A DNA stretch of 6,757 nucleotides, taken from Methanobacteriota archaeon (GTDB lineage Archaea; Micrarchaeota; Micrarchaeia; Anstonellales; J096). The notes beneath the pieces are model-generated. The model did not search any database and was not told where the DNA came from. It saw only the letters and a list, made by a program, of their open reading frames with translations. This document shows positions 1 to 6,400 of this stretch, one piece after another (position 1 is the stretch's first letter; each line of letters opens with the position of its first letter). Both the position numbers and the translations under genes were made by a program. The stretch is from positions 1 to 6,757 of the forward strand of contig RFJG01000020.1 in NCBI GenBank assembly GCA_003694965.1, read 5' to 3'.

Positions 1-285
1 ATCACAGAGAACACATCAGAGAGATCAACAGAAGCAGCTCTCGACTCCCTCAACAAGCTCCTCTCCAACAAGAACTTCTCACCAGAGCTAATGCCAGTTT
101 TAATAATACTGCTACAAGACCTGAAAGGAAGCAAACTAGTGGACAAGATAGAAGAGATAGGAGAAGCAGTAGAGAGCAACTCACCCCTCATCCAACACAT
201 TAAGCAAATCCCACATGAGCAGCTAACAGCAGCTGTCAATGGATGCAATGAAGGAGAAGTGGAGAGCTTGTTTAGGCAACTCTAA
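1..285 (+). CDS. C-terminal part of an unrecognised helical protein (5' end outside the window)
   Basis: The frame is open from base 1 to the TAA at 283-285, giving 94 codons. The first internal ATG is at base 91, but the 30 codons before it look equally coding (charged and polar, Leu-, Lys- and Glu-rich, with no stop). No convincing ribosome binding site precedes that ATG, so I treat the gene as truncated by the window edge rather than as a 64-residue protein. The visible part looks alpha-helical: a hydrophobic patch (PVLIILLQDL) is followed by amphipathic Glu/Lys-rich helices, with one Cys near the end and no membrane span, metal site or nucleotide-binding motif. I do not recognise a family, and no function can be given. 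Its stop codon overlaps the stop of the convergent DUF1846 gene by four bases (282-285). Confidence 0.7.
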   Translation: MTENTSERSTEAALDSLNKLLSNKNFSPELMPVLIILLQDLKGSKLVDKIEEIGEAVESNSPLIQHIKQIPHEQLTAAVNGCNEGEVESLFRQL

Positions 286-1787
286 AATAAGACTTCCTTA
301 ACCTCTTCCTCTCCATCAGAGGTTGCGTTGATGCCCAAGCGTAGGAAGAACCTATCCTCCTCCTCACTTATCATGTGTGTAGTGTGGAGTTCTGCACCTC
401 TCAACTCATTAAGCATGTCCATTGCTTTCTTGGCTTTTCTATTTTTAGCAGAACTCATAGCTAATACAAGGAGCGCCTCTTTGAGCGTCAAGTTCTCCCC
501 AACCTTCCCATAGATCTCTTTACGCAACTTTCTTATGCTCCTTATTGCATCTTCATCAAGTACGTCTTTCTTTGCTCCTGCCAATTTTTTGAGTGCCTTT
601 ATGATTGCTCCTGCTTCTGCGTGCATTCTCTTACTATTCCTAGCTTTAACAACGGTTTTCCCTACCTCCAAGGAACATCCAACAGCGGGCTTAACAACAG
701 ATTTCTTCTTTTCTTTCCGTGCAATCTCTACAACCTGCCTTTCATTTATGGCTATCTTCCTATTCCTCATCAGTTTCCTAACTCTTATAACTGCATCTTC
801 TCCATTCTTCCCTTTCAATAACCCAACTCTGTACTTAAAGAGCCGCCTAATTATCTCTTGCCTCGCCGCTCTCTCACATAACTCCTCATCAGTTATTCCT
901 TCTTTGGCCATGTTTATTCCCATATCCGTCGGGGACTTATAGCTATGCATATAATTGCTCTCTGGCAGCAATCTTATTATTCTTGTCAACAATGAGAAAG
1001 CCTCAAAATCCCTATTGTAGCTTGTTGCAGCAAATCCGTATGCTTTTTTGTGGTATCCATCAACAACATTATAGTCGCCGAGATCAGCGGTAGCCGCCTC
1101 ATAAGCCCCATTTATGTTGCTAGACAAGGGCAAGTTCCATATTGGGAAGGTCTCAAACTTGGCATAGCCTGAGTCTTTGCCTCTCACATAATCCTGGTAC
1201 ACCATTGTCAAGCACGTTGCCATCTTCCCAGAAGTTGGCCCAGCTCCAGTAACAACAACTACTCGTTTTGTTGTCTTTATGAATGGCCTTTTCCTGAACC
1301 CTCTCACAGAGGTTATCTCTGCAACATTCTTCGGATAGCCTTTTATATAGGGAGTATAATAGACGGAAAGCCCTTTCCTCTTCATTATTTTTGCGAGCTC
1401 CTTTACTTTCTTCTGTCCCTTGTTGAATGTAAAAACAGCCGTCTTTACATCAAACCCCATTTCCCTGAGACTATCTACCATCTTTAATGAGAAGTCCCTG
1501 TAGCTAAGTCCGACGGAGCTGAATTTCCCCTCTTCTATATAATCTGAATTAATACATAGCAAGAACTCAATATCTTTAACTTTCTTAAGTTTTCTCAAGA
1601 CCTCTATTTTAGCGTTGCTCTCATATCCTGGCAGGACTCTCGCAGCGTGGAAATCTTGGAGCAACTTTCCCCCAAATTCAAGATATAGCTTATGGAATTT
1701 CTCAGCCCTGCTTATGATTGCCTTTGATTGGGCATCGACATACTTGCTGTTATTGAATCCATAGGAGCCCTTAAATGGAATTTTCAT
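282..1787 (-). CDS. DUF1846 / UPF0371 family protein, function unknown
   Basis: This 501-residue protein is collinear, from memory, with the bacterial UPF0371 (DUF1846) family, whose members are also about 500 residues long. Family blocks seen in order: a start with GSYGFNNSKYVDAQ, LYLEFGGKL followed by HAARVLPG (34-54), GPTSGKMATCL (183-193), GYAKFETFPIWNLPL (207-221), YEAATADL (229-236), YKSPTDMGINMA (283-294), QEIIRR (310-315), a GKTVVKARNSK segment (376-386), ALKKLAG (398-404) and ELHTTHMIS near the C-terminus (467-474). The family's biochemical role is not established to my knowledge. GAGPTSGK resembles a phosphate-binding loop but lacks canonical Walker A spacing. There is no signal peptide or membrane span, so it is probably cytosolic. 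An in-frame TAA lies just upstream of the ATG with no alternative start between, and a TATA box about 24 bases upstream suggests a leaderless mRNA. An archaeal copy suggests past transfer from bacteria. Confidence 0.93.
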   Translation of the reverse strand: MKIPFKGSYGFNNSKYVDAQSKAIISRAEKFHKLYLEFGGKLLQDFHAARVLPGYESNAKIEVLRKLKKVKDIEFLLCINSDYIEEGKFSSVGLSYRDFSLKMVDSLREMGFDVKTAVFTFNKGQKKVKELAKIMKRKGLSVYYTPYIKGYPKNVAEITSVRGFRKRPFIKTTKRVVVVTGAGPTSGKMATCLTMVYQDYVRGKDSGYAKFETFPIWNLPLSSNINGAYEAATADLGDYNVVDGYHKKAYGFAATSYNRDFEAFSLLTRIIRLLPESNYMHSYKSPTDMGINMAKEGITDEELCERAARQEIIRRLFKYRVGLLKGKNGEDAVIRVRKLMRNRKIAINERQVVEIARKEKKKSVVKPAVGCSLEVGKTVVKARNSKRMHAEAGAIIKALKKLAGAKKDVLDEDAIRSIRKLRKEIYGKVGENLTLKEALLVLAMSSAKNRKAKKAMDMLNELRGAELHTTHMISEEEDRFFLRLGINATSDGEEEVKEVLF

Positions 1788-1805
1788 AACTAAAACAAGA
1801 ACGCC

Positions 1806-1816
1806 TTATTTAAATA
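1806..1816 (-). promoter_or_regulatory. TATA box of the DUF1846 gene (probably leaderless)
   Basis: Read on the minus strand, this is TATTTAAATAA, a good archaeal TATA element. Its centre is about 24-25 bases before the ATG at 1787. Archaeal transcription normally starts about 25 bases downstream of the TATA centre, so the mRNA should begin at or within a base or two of the start codon. The bases between (AGGCGTTCTTGTTTTAGTT on the minus strand) contain no ribosome binding site, which fits. The placement is seen in the sequence; leaderless transcription is inferred. Confidence 0.72.
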
Positions 1817-1869
1817 TGTGCCGGTAACATTGAGTTGCTTAATCTTCCATCGCAGGAACCTCAATAAAC

Positions 1870-1878
1870 CTTTAAAAT
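1870..1878 (+). promoter_or_regulatory. TATA box of the alpha/beta hydrolase gene (probably leaderless)
   Basis: CTTTAAAAT is preceded by an A-rich AATAAAC that could serve as a BRE. The box centre (about 1874) is 26 bases before the ATG at 1900, so transcription should start at the start codon itself. The only SD-like bases, AAGGT at 1892-1896, would lie upstream of the predicted transcript start and thus outside the mRNA. The box is back to back with the DUF1846 TATA box, about 63 bases centre to centre, in a divergent spacer. Confidence 0.68.
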
Positions 1879-1899
1879 CCACACTTACAATAAGGTAAT

Positions 1900-2949
1900 A
1901 TGGCAAGGAAACGCAAATCTAATATCATTTCACTTAAAGATGAGATAAGGAAGGCTTGGGAAAGCAATGCATTTAGGAGGATAGTGCACAAGGGGGCTAT
2001 CCCGCAGGTTGTTGAAACAACGAGGGAAGGCAACCCTCTCAAGGCATTGAGGGCAAGGGATGGTGCAACGATCATCTACTCTGATCAGAAACCCTTGCTT
2101 GAGAAGAAACTTAACATAGTGATGGTAAGCGGATGGGCCTGCTATCCAAGTATATGGAGAGAACAGGCAAAGATGCTGAGGCCATATACAAGAATTATAA
2201 GAGTTAGGAAAAGAGGTCATTTTGGCTCCTCTCTTGGCAAGAGCAACCCCTACACATACATGAGGGATATAGCTACCGACATTAAGGAGGTTATGGATGC
2301 AGAAAAGATTGATGAAGCGTTGATAATGGGACACTCCATGGGCGGCATGATAGCATTGAATTTCTACACTGTTTACCCATCAAGAGTGCTAGCTCTAGGT
2401 CTTGTATCCTCTCCTGCTGTCAACCCCTTAAGGAGTACATTGATAGATGCCTCTGCCCTTACACTGCCTGCGGAGTTGCTATTCTTTTTCCTTCAACACA
2501 TGCCAGTCTTAGATTCCATCAAGGAGTCCACTGTCATAAGGAACAATATAATGAAGACGATCCTCCGCTTTCTCGTAAATGGCTCTCTTAGCGATGGGGA
2601 GCACGAGCTTCTTGATTATGAGTTCCGATATTTCTATGACAAGCTGACAAGAGTTAGCATGGAGACAATAGCGATGGCATTCAGGGCTATGACAAAGTTT
2701 GATTTAAGGGAGATGCTCCAACACGTTACTGTCCCCACTTGGGTTGTCGCTGGCCTCAAGGATTACGCAGTTAATTGGAGGCATAGTGAATACATAGCTG
2801 AGAAAATAGGAGGCAACGCTATGCTTTCTATATTGCCCGGCGGCCATCTTCAGATGATGCAGATGAAAGCAACTTTCAACAGCGAACTCTTACGCTTTCT
2901 CAACGAGAGACTCCATCTAGACTTAGAAATTAAGGATTACACCTACTGA
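1900..2949 (+). CDS. Alpha/beta hydrolase fold protein (probable esterase or related hydrolase)
   Basis: This 349-residue protein carries the alpha/beta hydrolase core. The nucleophile elbow GHSMGG is at 144-149 with Ser146. The acid is probably Asp288 in GLKDYAV, and the base is His316 in PGGHLQMM, in the standard order and spacing. An oxyanion-hole strand (VMVSGW, 74-79) and an RGHFGSS segment (105-111), corresponding to the family's RGxGxS turn, precede the elbow. Residues about 178-265 form a helical cap containing a hydrophobic stretch (LPAELLFFFLQH) likely to line the substrate pocket. The first 50-60 residues are a basic, charged extension ahead of the core, with no signal peptide, so it is probably cytosolic. 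The fold is certain but the substrate is not: esterase, lactonase, lipase-like and haloperoxidase-like members share these motifs. An in-frame TAA at 1891-1893 makes this ATG the first possible start. It has its own promoter and diverges from the DUF1846 gene. Confidence 0.92.
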   Translation: MARKRKSNIISLKDEIRKAWESNAFRRIVHKGAIPQVVETTREGNPLKALRARDGATIIYSDQKPLLEKKLNIVMVSGWACYPSIWREQAKMLRPYTRIIRVRKRGHFGSSLGKSNPYTYMRDIATDIKEVMDAEKIDEALIMGHSMGGMIALNFYTVYPSRVLALGLVSSPAVNPLRSTLIDASALTLPAELLFFFLQHMPVLDSIKESTVIRNNIMKTILRFLVNGSLSDGEHELLDYEFRYFYDKLTRVSMETIAMAFRAMTKFDLREMLQHVTVPTWVVAGLKDYAVNWRHSEYIAEKIGGNAMLSILPGGHLQMMQMKATFNSELLRFLNERLHLDLEIKDYTY

Positions 2950-2983
2950 GCTATTATCAATCTTAATGCCCTCACTTCATAAC

Positions 2984-2992
2984 TTTTTTAAA
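2984..2992 (+). promoter_or_regulatory. TATA-like box of the L11 operon, possibly also the T-tract terminator of the hydrolase gene
   Basis: TTTTTTAAA lies 35 bases past the hydrolase stop. Its centre is about 36 bases before the L11 ATG, which predicts a transcript start near 3013-3015 and a leader of about ten bases that just includes the GAGGTGA ribosome binding site. The run of six T's is also the only candidate terminator for the hydrolase transcript, since archaeal termination commonly uses T-tracts without a hairpin. Both roles are inferred from position. Confidence 0.55.
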
Positions 2993-3013
2993 CCCCCTCT
3001 CTCAATATAACAA

Positions 3014-3020
3014 GAGGTGA
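3014..3020 (+). promoter_or_regulatory. Shine-Dalgarno site of the L11 gene
   Basis: GAGGTGA complements the anti-SD tail of archaeal 16S rRNA (CCUCC region) and ends four bases before the ATG at 3025. It is the strongest ribosome binding site in the window and fixes the L11 start. It contrasts with the two divergent genes upstream, which have none. Confidence 0.8.
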
Positions 3021-3024
3021 TTCC

Positions 3025-3510
3025 ATGGCAAAGAAAGAAATTAAGCTAATGGTAGAAGGAGGTAAGGCAAGCGGAGGCCCTCCATTGGGTCCGGCACTGG
3101 GTCCTATGGGGATAAATACTCAACAAGTTGTTGACGAGATAAACAAGCAAACGAGCTCATTTGCGGGACTAACTGTTCCAGTAACTGTTGTTGTAGATGC
3201 TTCAACAAAGGAATTCTCCATATCTGTGGGAGCTCCACCAGTATCTCAACTCATAAAAAAGAAGGCAGGCATAGAAAAGGGAAACGGTAAGGCCTGGAAG
3301 GAAGGAGAGCCGTCCTCCATATCTTTGGCAGACGCTATTGAGATAGCAAGAGGTAATGCATCCAAACTCCTCTCCTTGGATATCAAGGCAGAGACTAAGG
3401 AGGTTCTTGGAACTGCCCTAAGTATGGGAGTAGCCATAGATGGCAACAATCCCAAGCAAGCCCAGAGAGAGATAGATGAAGGGAAGCACGATTCTGCTTT
3501 TGCTTCTTAG
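3025..3510 (+). CDS. rpl11: Large-subunit ribosomal protein uL11 (archaeal type)
   Basis: This 161-residue protein matches archaeal uL11 along its length. The N-terminal domain has VEGGKASGGPPLGPALGPMGIN (10-31), including the conserved Pro-Pro of the hinge region and the GP repeats, and VGAPPVSQLIKKKAGIEKG at 68-86. The rRNA-binding C-terminal domain follows, with EVLGTALSMGVAIDG (126-140). The archaeal/eukaryal-type ending QREIDEGKHD (147-156) separates it from bacterial L11. uL11 binds the GTPase-associated region of 23S rRNA at the base of the stalk and takes part in elongation-factor function. The gene has its own TATA box and a strong SD. The usual archaeal neighbours (NusG, SecE, L1, L10, L12) are absent here. 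The last 35 bases also encode the start of the next gene's signal peptide in another frame, so the two are probably co-transcribed and translationally coupled. Confidence 0.97.
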   Translation: MAKKEIKLMVEGGKASGGPPLGPALGPMGINTQQVVDEINKQTSSFAGLTVPVTVVVDASTKEFSISVGAPPVSQLIKKKAGIEKGNGKAWKEGEPSSISLADAIEIARGNASKLLSLDIKAETKEVLGTALSMGVAIDGNNPKQAQREIDEGKHDSAFAS

Positions 3511-5032
3511 TCTCTCCATAAGCCTCTCTTTTTCTTTAGGAGTGGCAGGCTTAGCCAGCTCTGGTGCTGTATTCTACACAAGTTCGCAGGTTTTCCTCGC
3601 TTCTCCCAACACTGGAACAATAATAGCATCTCTTGGCATACCCAATATTACTGCAGCCACATTGTCGGATGATACGCTGTTCGTGGCTTCTGGGAATTCC
3701 ATAAGCTCTTACAAAGTTGAGAGCGGCTCTTTTAAGGAACTCACTTCTATTGAGTTTAACTCCTCTGTTGATTATGCGAGGGCATATAAGGACAATCTCT
3801 ATGTAATAATGAGCGGAGATGAAGGGAAGAGCACTTTCTTGCATTACAAGTTTTTGACGACATTCACGCAGACTAAGTTCTCCCTTGTTTCTTCTAATGT
3901 TTTTAACGAATCTTTCAACGGCATCTATCTCTCTCCCAACTATGCCTTCCTCTCCTCCCTTAATATCACATATTCTTACAAGAGCAGTTTTTATACTGGG
4001 ATAGTTAAGAATACCGTGTTAATACTTGACCCATTGGAAACATCTAAGGGGTTCATAATAGCAACTAATGGAGGAGAGTTAAAGCATATCTCCTATGACG
4101 GAGATTTCCTCTCATCAATAAGGTTGGATTCTCCTGCTGATTTGCTTTTCTATGGCAAGGATAATGTCGTTGTTGTGCTAAGTTCAAGGGGAACACTGTA
4201 TAAGATTTCAATGCCATCCTTCACAATAACCTCTACAGAGAGAGGCAGGGATATGGGGGCTCTCTCCTCATCTTATGAGGGAAGCAGGGCATATGTTGCT
4301 TATGACAATGCTGTTGTCTATGTAGGGGATTCTTTGAGGGCACGATATAAGCTTCCCTATGCAGTAAGTGGCGTTCTCCCAACTAGCACTGGTTTTGTTG
4401 CTCTGGGTTTCAACAAGGCATTCCCAAAAGCCACCCCCGTCAAGAGCAACGCAGGCTGCTACATAACAAGCTACCCAACGGCTGTCGGTTATCGCAAGTT
4501 CACAATAACGGGGAAAAGATGGCCACCACTCAACGGCCTCGTAACCCTAAAAAGTCCATCTGGCACCTTGTCAATAGAAGCCAACAAGGAAGGCCTTTTC
4601 AATGCCACATTAGACCCAAAGGGATTTGATTTTGGGACTTTGACAATCTCCTGCTATGTATCAAGCTCAAGAGAGGATTCCATAACAATAGAGAGGAGAG
4701 AGGATATGCCAAAAGATGTCTTCTCCATTGATGGAATGCCAGAGAAGCTCAAGAAAGGAGAGAGAGCTTCTGTAGATGTCAAGGACAGTTCTGGAGAGCC
4801 AGTAGAGGGGTTCAGCCTTTATATAGACGGCAAGAGGAGCTACATAGAGGGAAGTTCATTTACTCTATCGTTTAATGATGAGGGGAGCCATAACATAAGG
4901 CTTGTCAAGGATGGCTTTGATGACTATAATGCAGTTGTAACTGTTCCATCATTCCCCATTGTCCTAGTTGCCATAGCTGCCATACTCATTCTCGCAGTTG
5001 CCATCTACTTTATAATGTCGCGCCTTTCTTAG
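3476..5032 (+). CDS. Secreted, membrane-anchored beta-propeller / Ig-like surface protein, function unknown
   Basis: The 518 residues begin with a signal peptide or anchor (MKGST, then hydrophobic residues 6-27) and end with a transmembrane helix (about 493-513) plus a short SRLS tail. The body should therefore lie outside the membrane. Residues about 30-313 consist of repeated beta-strand units such as GTIIASLG, DDTLFVASGNSISSYK, DNLYVIMSG, NVVVVLSSRGTLYKIS and RAYVAYDNAVVYVGD. I count about seven, so a seven-bladed propeller is likely. One or two Ig-like domains follow (about 325-400 and 412-490). The only two cysteines, Cys328 and Cys393, bracket the first Ig-like domain and could form a disulfide. 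Five N-glycosylation sequons (Asn57, 95, 144, 163, 376) lie in the exported part. The ATG is preceded directly by an in-frame TAG and overlaps the L11 gene by 35 bases, so no earlier start exists. Later starts would destroy the signal peptide. Ligand and role are unknown; adhesion or envelope function is a guess. Confidence 0.88.
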   Translation: MKGSTILLLLLSLSISLSFSLGVAGLASSGAVFYTSSQVFLASPNTGTIIASLGIPNITAATLSDDTLFVASGNSISSYKVESGSFKELTSIEFNSSVDYARAYKDNLYVIMSGDEGKSTFLHYKFLTTFTQTKFSLVSSNVFNESFNGIYLSPNYAFLSSLNITYSYKSSFYTGIVKNTVLILDPLETSKGFIIATNGGELKHISYDGDFLSSIRLDSPADLLFYGKDNVVVVLSSRGTLYKISMPSFTITSTERGRDMGALSSSYEGSRAYVAYDNAVVYVGDSLRARYKLPYAVSGVLPTSTGFVALGFNKAFPKATPVKSNAGCYITSYPTAVGYRKFTITGKRWPPLNGLVTLKSPSGTLSIEANKEGLFNATLDPKGFDFGTLTISCYVSSSREDSITIERREDMPKDVFSIDGMPEKLKKGERASVDVKDSSGEPVEGFSLYIDGKRSYIEGSSFTLSFNDEGSHNIRLVKDGFDDYNAVVTVPSFPIVLVAIAAILILAVAIYFIMSRLS

Positions 5033-5041
5033 TATGGTGTT

Positions 5042-5047
5042 GGTGAT
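5042..5047 (+). promoter_or_regulatory. Shine-Dalgarno site of the aminopeptidase gene
   Basis: GGTGAT starts nine bases before the ATG at 5051. Its GGTGA core is followed by four T's, the same core and the same spacing as at the L11 gene. The upstream gene's TAG (5030-5032) is in the same frame, and no ATG, GTG or TTG in that frame lies between, so the start at 5051 is well supported. The 18-base gap leaves little room for a separate promoter, favouring co-transcription. Confidence 0.75.
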
Positions 5048-5050
5048 TTT

Positions 5051-6400
5051 ATGAGAATAAAAAAAGGAAAAGCTTGCCCCTATGTGGTTAGCCTCTGTTT
5101 TGAAAAGGAGAACGACTATGGCCTCAAGGAAGGAGAGCACTACTTATTTAATGACGGGAAGAAAGCAGTTCTCACATTCTGTGTAGGGAATAAGGATTAC
5201 AACAGGGACATGGTGAGGAGGGCAGCCTCTGTTGCCAACACTGTTGCACACAAGCTTAAGAAAAAAGAACTGCTGTTGGATTGCCCAAAGGGATTTAATT
5301 ACAAGGAGGTTGCTCCATTGTTCGCACAGGGCCTTACTCTTTCAAGGTTTTCTCTTGACTACAAGAGCAAAAAGGAAAAGAAGGCAGTCCTCAACCTCAT
5401 ACTAAAAGAAGTAACCCCAGCTGTCAAGGAAGCTGTTGCAATGGCAGAGGCGCAGAACTACTCCCGCCAACTAGCTAATATGCCACCTAACAGAGGTACT
5501 CCTGAGTTCTTTGCACGAGAGGCTAAGAAAATAGCTAAGACATCCAACTTAAGGGTTAGAGTCCTTGACAAAAAGGCACTTGCCAAGAAGGGCATGAACC
5601 TAGCTCTTGCCGTCAACAGCGGTTCCTCCAATGGAGTTTATCTTGTCCATCTCATATACAAGCCAGCTAAGGCAAAGAAGAGAGTAGCTATTGTTGGCAA
5701 GGGTATAACCTTTGATAGTGGAGGTCTTGGCATAAAGCCGGGCAAAAGCATGTTAGACATGAACTTGGACAAGAGCGGAGCTTGCGATGTCCTTGCTGTT
5801 ATGAGGTATATAAGAGAGGTCAAGCCAAAAGTGGAGGTCCACGGCATAGCAATATTTACGGAGAACTTGCCTTCTGGAACCGCATACAAGCCTTCGGATG
5901 TAATAGAGAGCTATTCTGGTAAGACTGTGGAAGTCCAGCACACAGATGCAGAAGGCCGTCTAATCTTGGCTGATGCTCTTGCCTATGCCGACAAAGATGT
6001 CAAGGCAGACTACATAATAGATGTGGCAACATTGACAGGAGCTATGTTAACAACGCTTGGTGACAAGGCAATCGGCCTATTCACTAACAGCAAGAAGCTC
6101 TCCCAAATCTTGTCAAGAGCTGGAGATGATACATTTGAGAGAGTGTGGGAGCTCCCTATGTATAAGGAGTATGGAGAGATGGTTAAGAGTGACATAGCAG
6201 ACATAAAGAACATAGGGTCTTGGGATGGAAAAGCAGGCTCCATAACTGCTGCCAAGTTCTTAGAAGAGTTCGTAGGTAAGAGAGAATGGGCCCACTTAGA
6301 CATAGCTAGTATGATGGAGGCGGAGTGGCTCCCTTACATAGGCAAGAGGGGCAGCGGAGCTGGCACTAGGCTCTTGTTAGAATCCTTGAAAGCCTTCTAG
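5051..6400 (+). CDS. pepA: M17 family leucyl aminopeptidase (cytosol aminopeptidase)
   Basis: This 449-residue protein is a complete M17 aminopeptidase, which removes N-terminal residues from peptides in the cytosol using two metal ions. The N-terminal domain (1 to about 130) is short compared with E. coli PepA (about 500 residues in all). The linker block NYSRQLANMPPNRGTPEF (136-153) matches the family's RxLxNxPxNxxTP motif. In the catalytic domain, by alignment to PepA, the metal ligands are Lys217 and Asp222 (VGKGITFDSGGLGIKPG), Asp240 (MNLDKSGA), and Asp299 and Glu301 (HTDAEGRL). The catalytic residues are Lys229 and Arg303. ATLTGA (326-331) and the C-terminal AHLDIAS (414-420) are also present. 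All these residues are intact. One oddity is that the family signature NTDAEGRL begins with His297 instead of Asn. It is probably the last gene of the L11 operon; its 3' end overlaps the convergent gene by 35 bases. Confidence 0.96.
   Translation: MRIKKGKACPYVVSLCFEKENDYGLKEGEHYLFNDGKKAVLTFCVGNKDYNRDMVRRAASVANTVAHKLKKKELLLDCPKGFNYKEVAPLFAQGLTLSRFSLDYKSKKEKKAVLNLILKEVTPAVKEAVAMAEAQNYSRQLANMPPNRGTPEFFAREAKKIAKTSNLRVRVLDKKALAKKGMNLALAVNSGSSNGVYLVHLIYKPAKAKKRVAIVGKGITFDSGGLGIKPGKSMLDMNLDKSGACDVLAVMRYIREVKPKVEVHGIAIFTENLPSGTAYKPSDVIESYSGKTVEVQHTDAEGRLILADALAYADKDVKADYIIDVATLTGAMLTTLGDKAIGLFTNSKKLSQILSRAGDDTFERVWELPMYKEYGEMVKSDIADIKNIGSWDGKAGSITAAKFLEEFVGKREWAHLDIASMMEAEWLPYIGKRGSGAGTRLLLESLKAF

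Noticed and set aside
91..285. A complete 64-residue gene starting at the ATG at 91.
   Set aside because: The 30 codons upstream are open to the window edge and look coding, and no clear ribosome binding site precedes base 91. A truncated longer gene is the better reading.
328..942. Open frames on the + strand (328-513, 535-942, 621-821) that could look like small genes rich in Ser, Phe and Leu.
   Set aside because: They lie fully inside the DUF1846 gene on the other strand, whose family motifs are unmistakable. Their composition is what antisense reading of Lys/Glu-rich codons gives, and none has a promoter or ribosome binding site.
1207..1248. GAGPTSGKMAT in the DUF1846 protein as a Walker A nucleotide-binding loop.
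   Set aside because: It has five residues rather than four between the outer glycine and GK, and Met instead of Ser/Thr after Lys. No Walker B motif follows, and the motif is a family hallmark without proven nucleotide binding.
1788..3024. Possible small RNA, riboswitch or tRNA in the two intergenic spacers.
   Set aside because: The spacers are 112 and 75 bases long, are accounted for by TATA boxes and leaders, and show no cloverleaf, long inverted repeat or other structured element by eye.
5638..6303. Minus-strand open frames within the aminopeptidase gene (5638-5889, 5753-5941, 6010-6303).
   Set aside because: They are antisense shadows of a gene with complete M17 catalytic motifs and show no recognisable protein features of their own.
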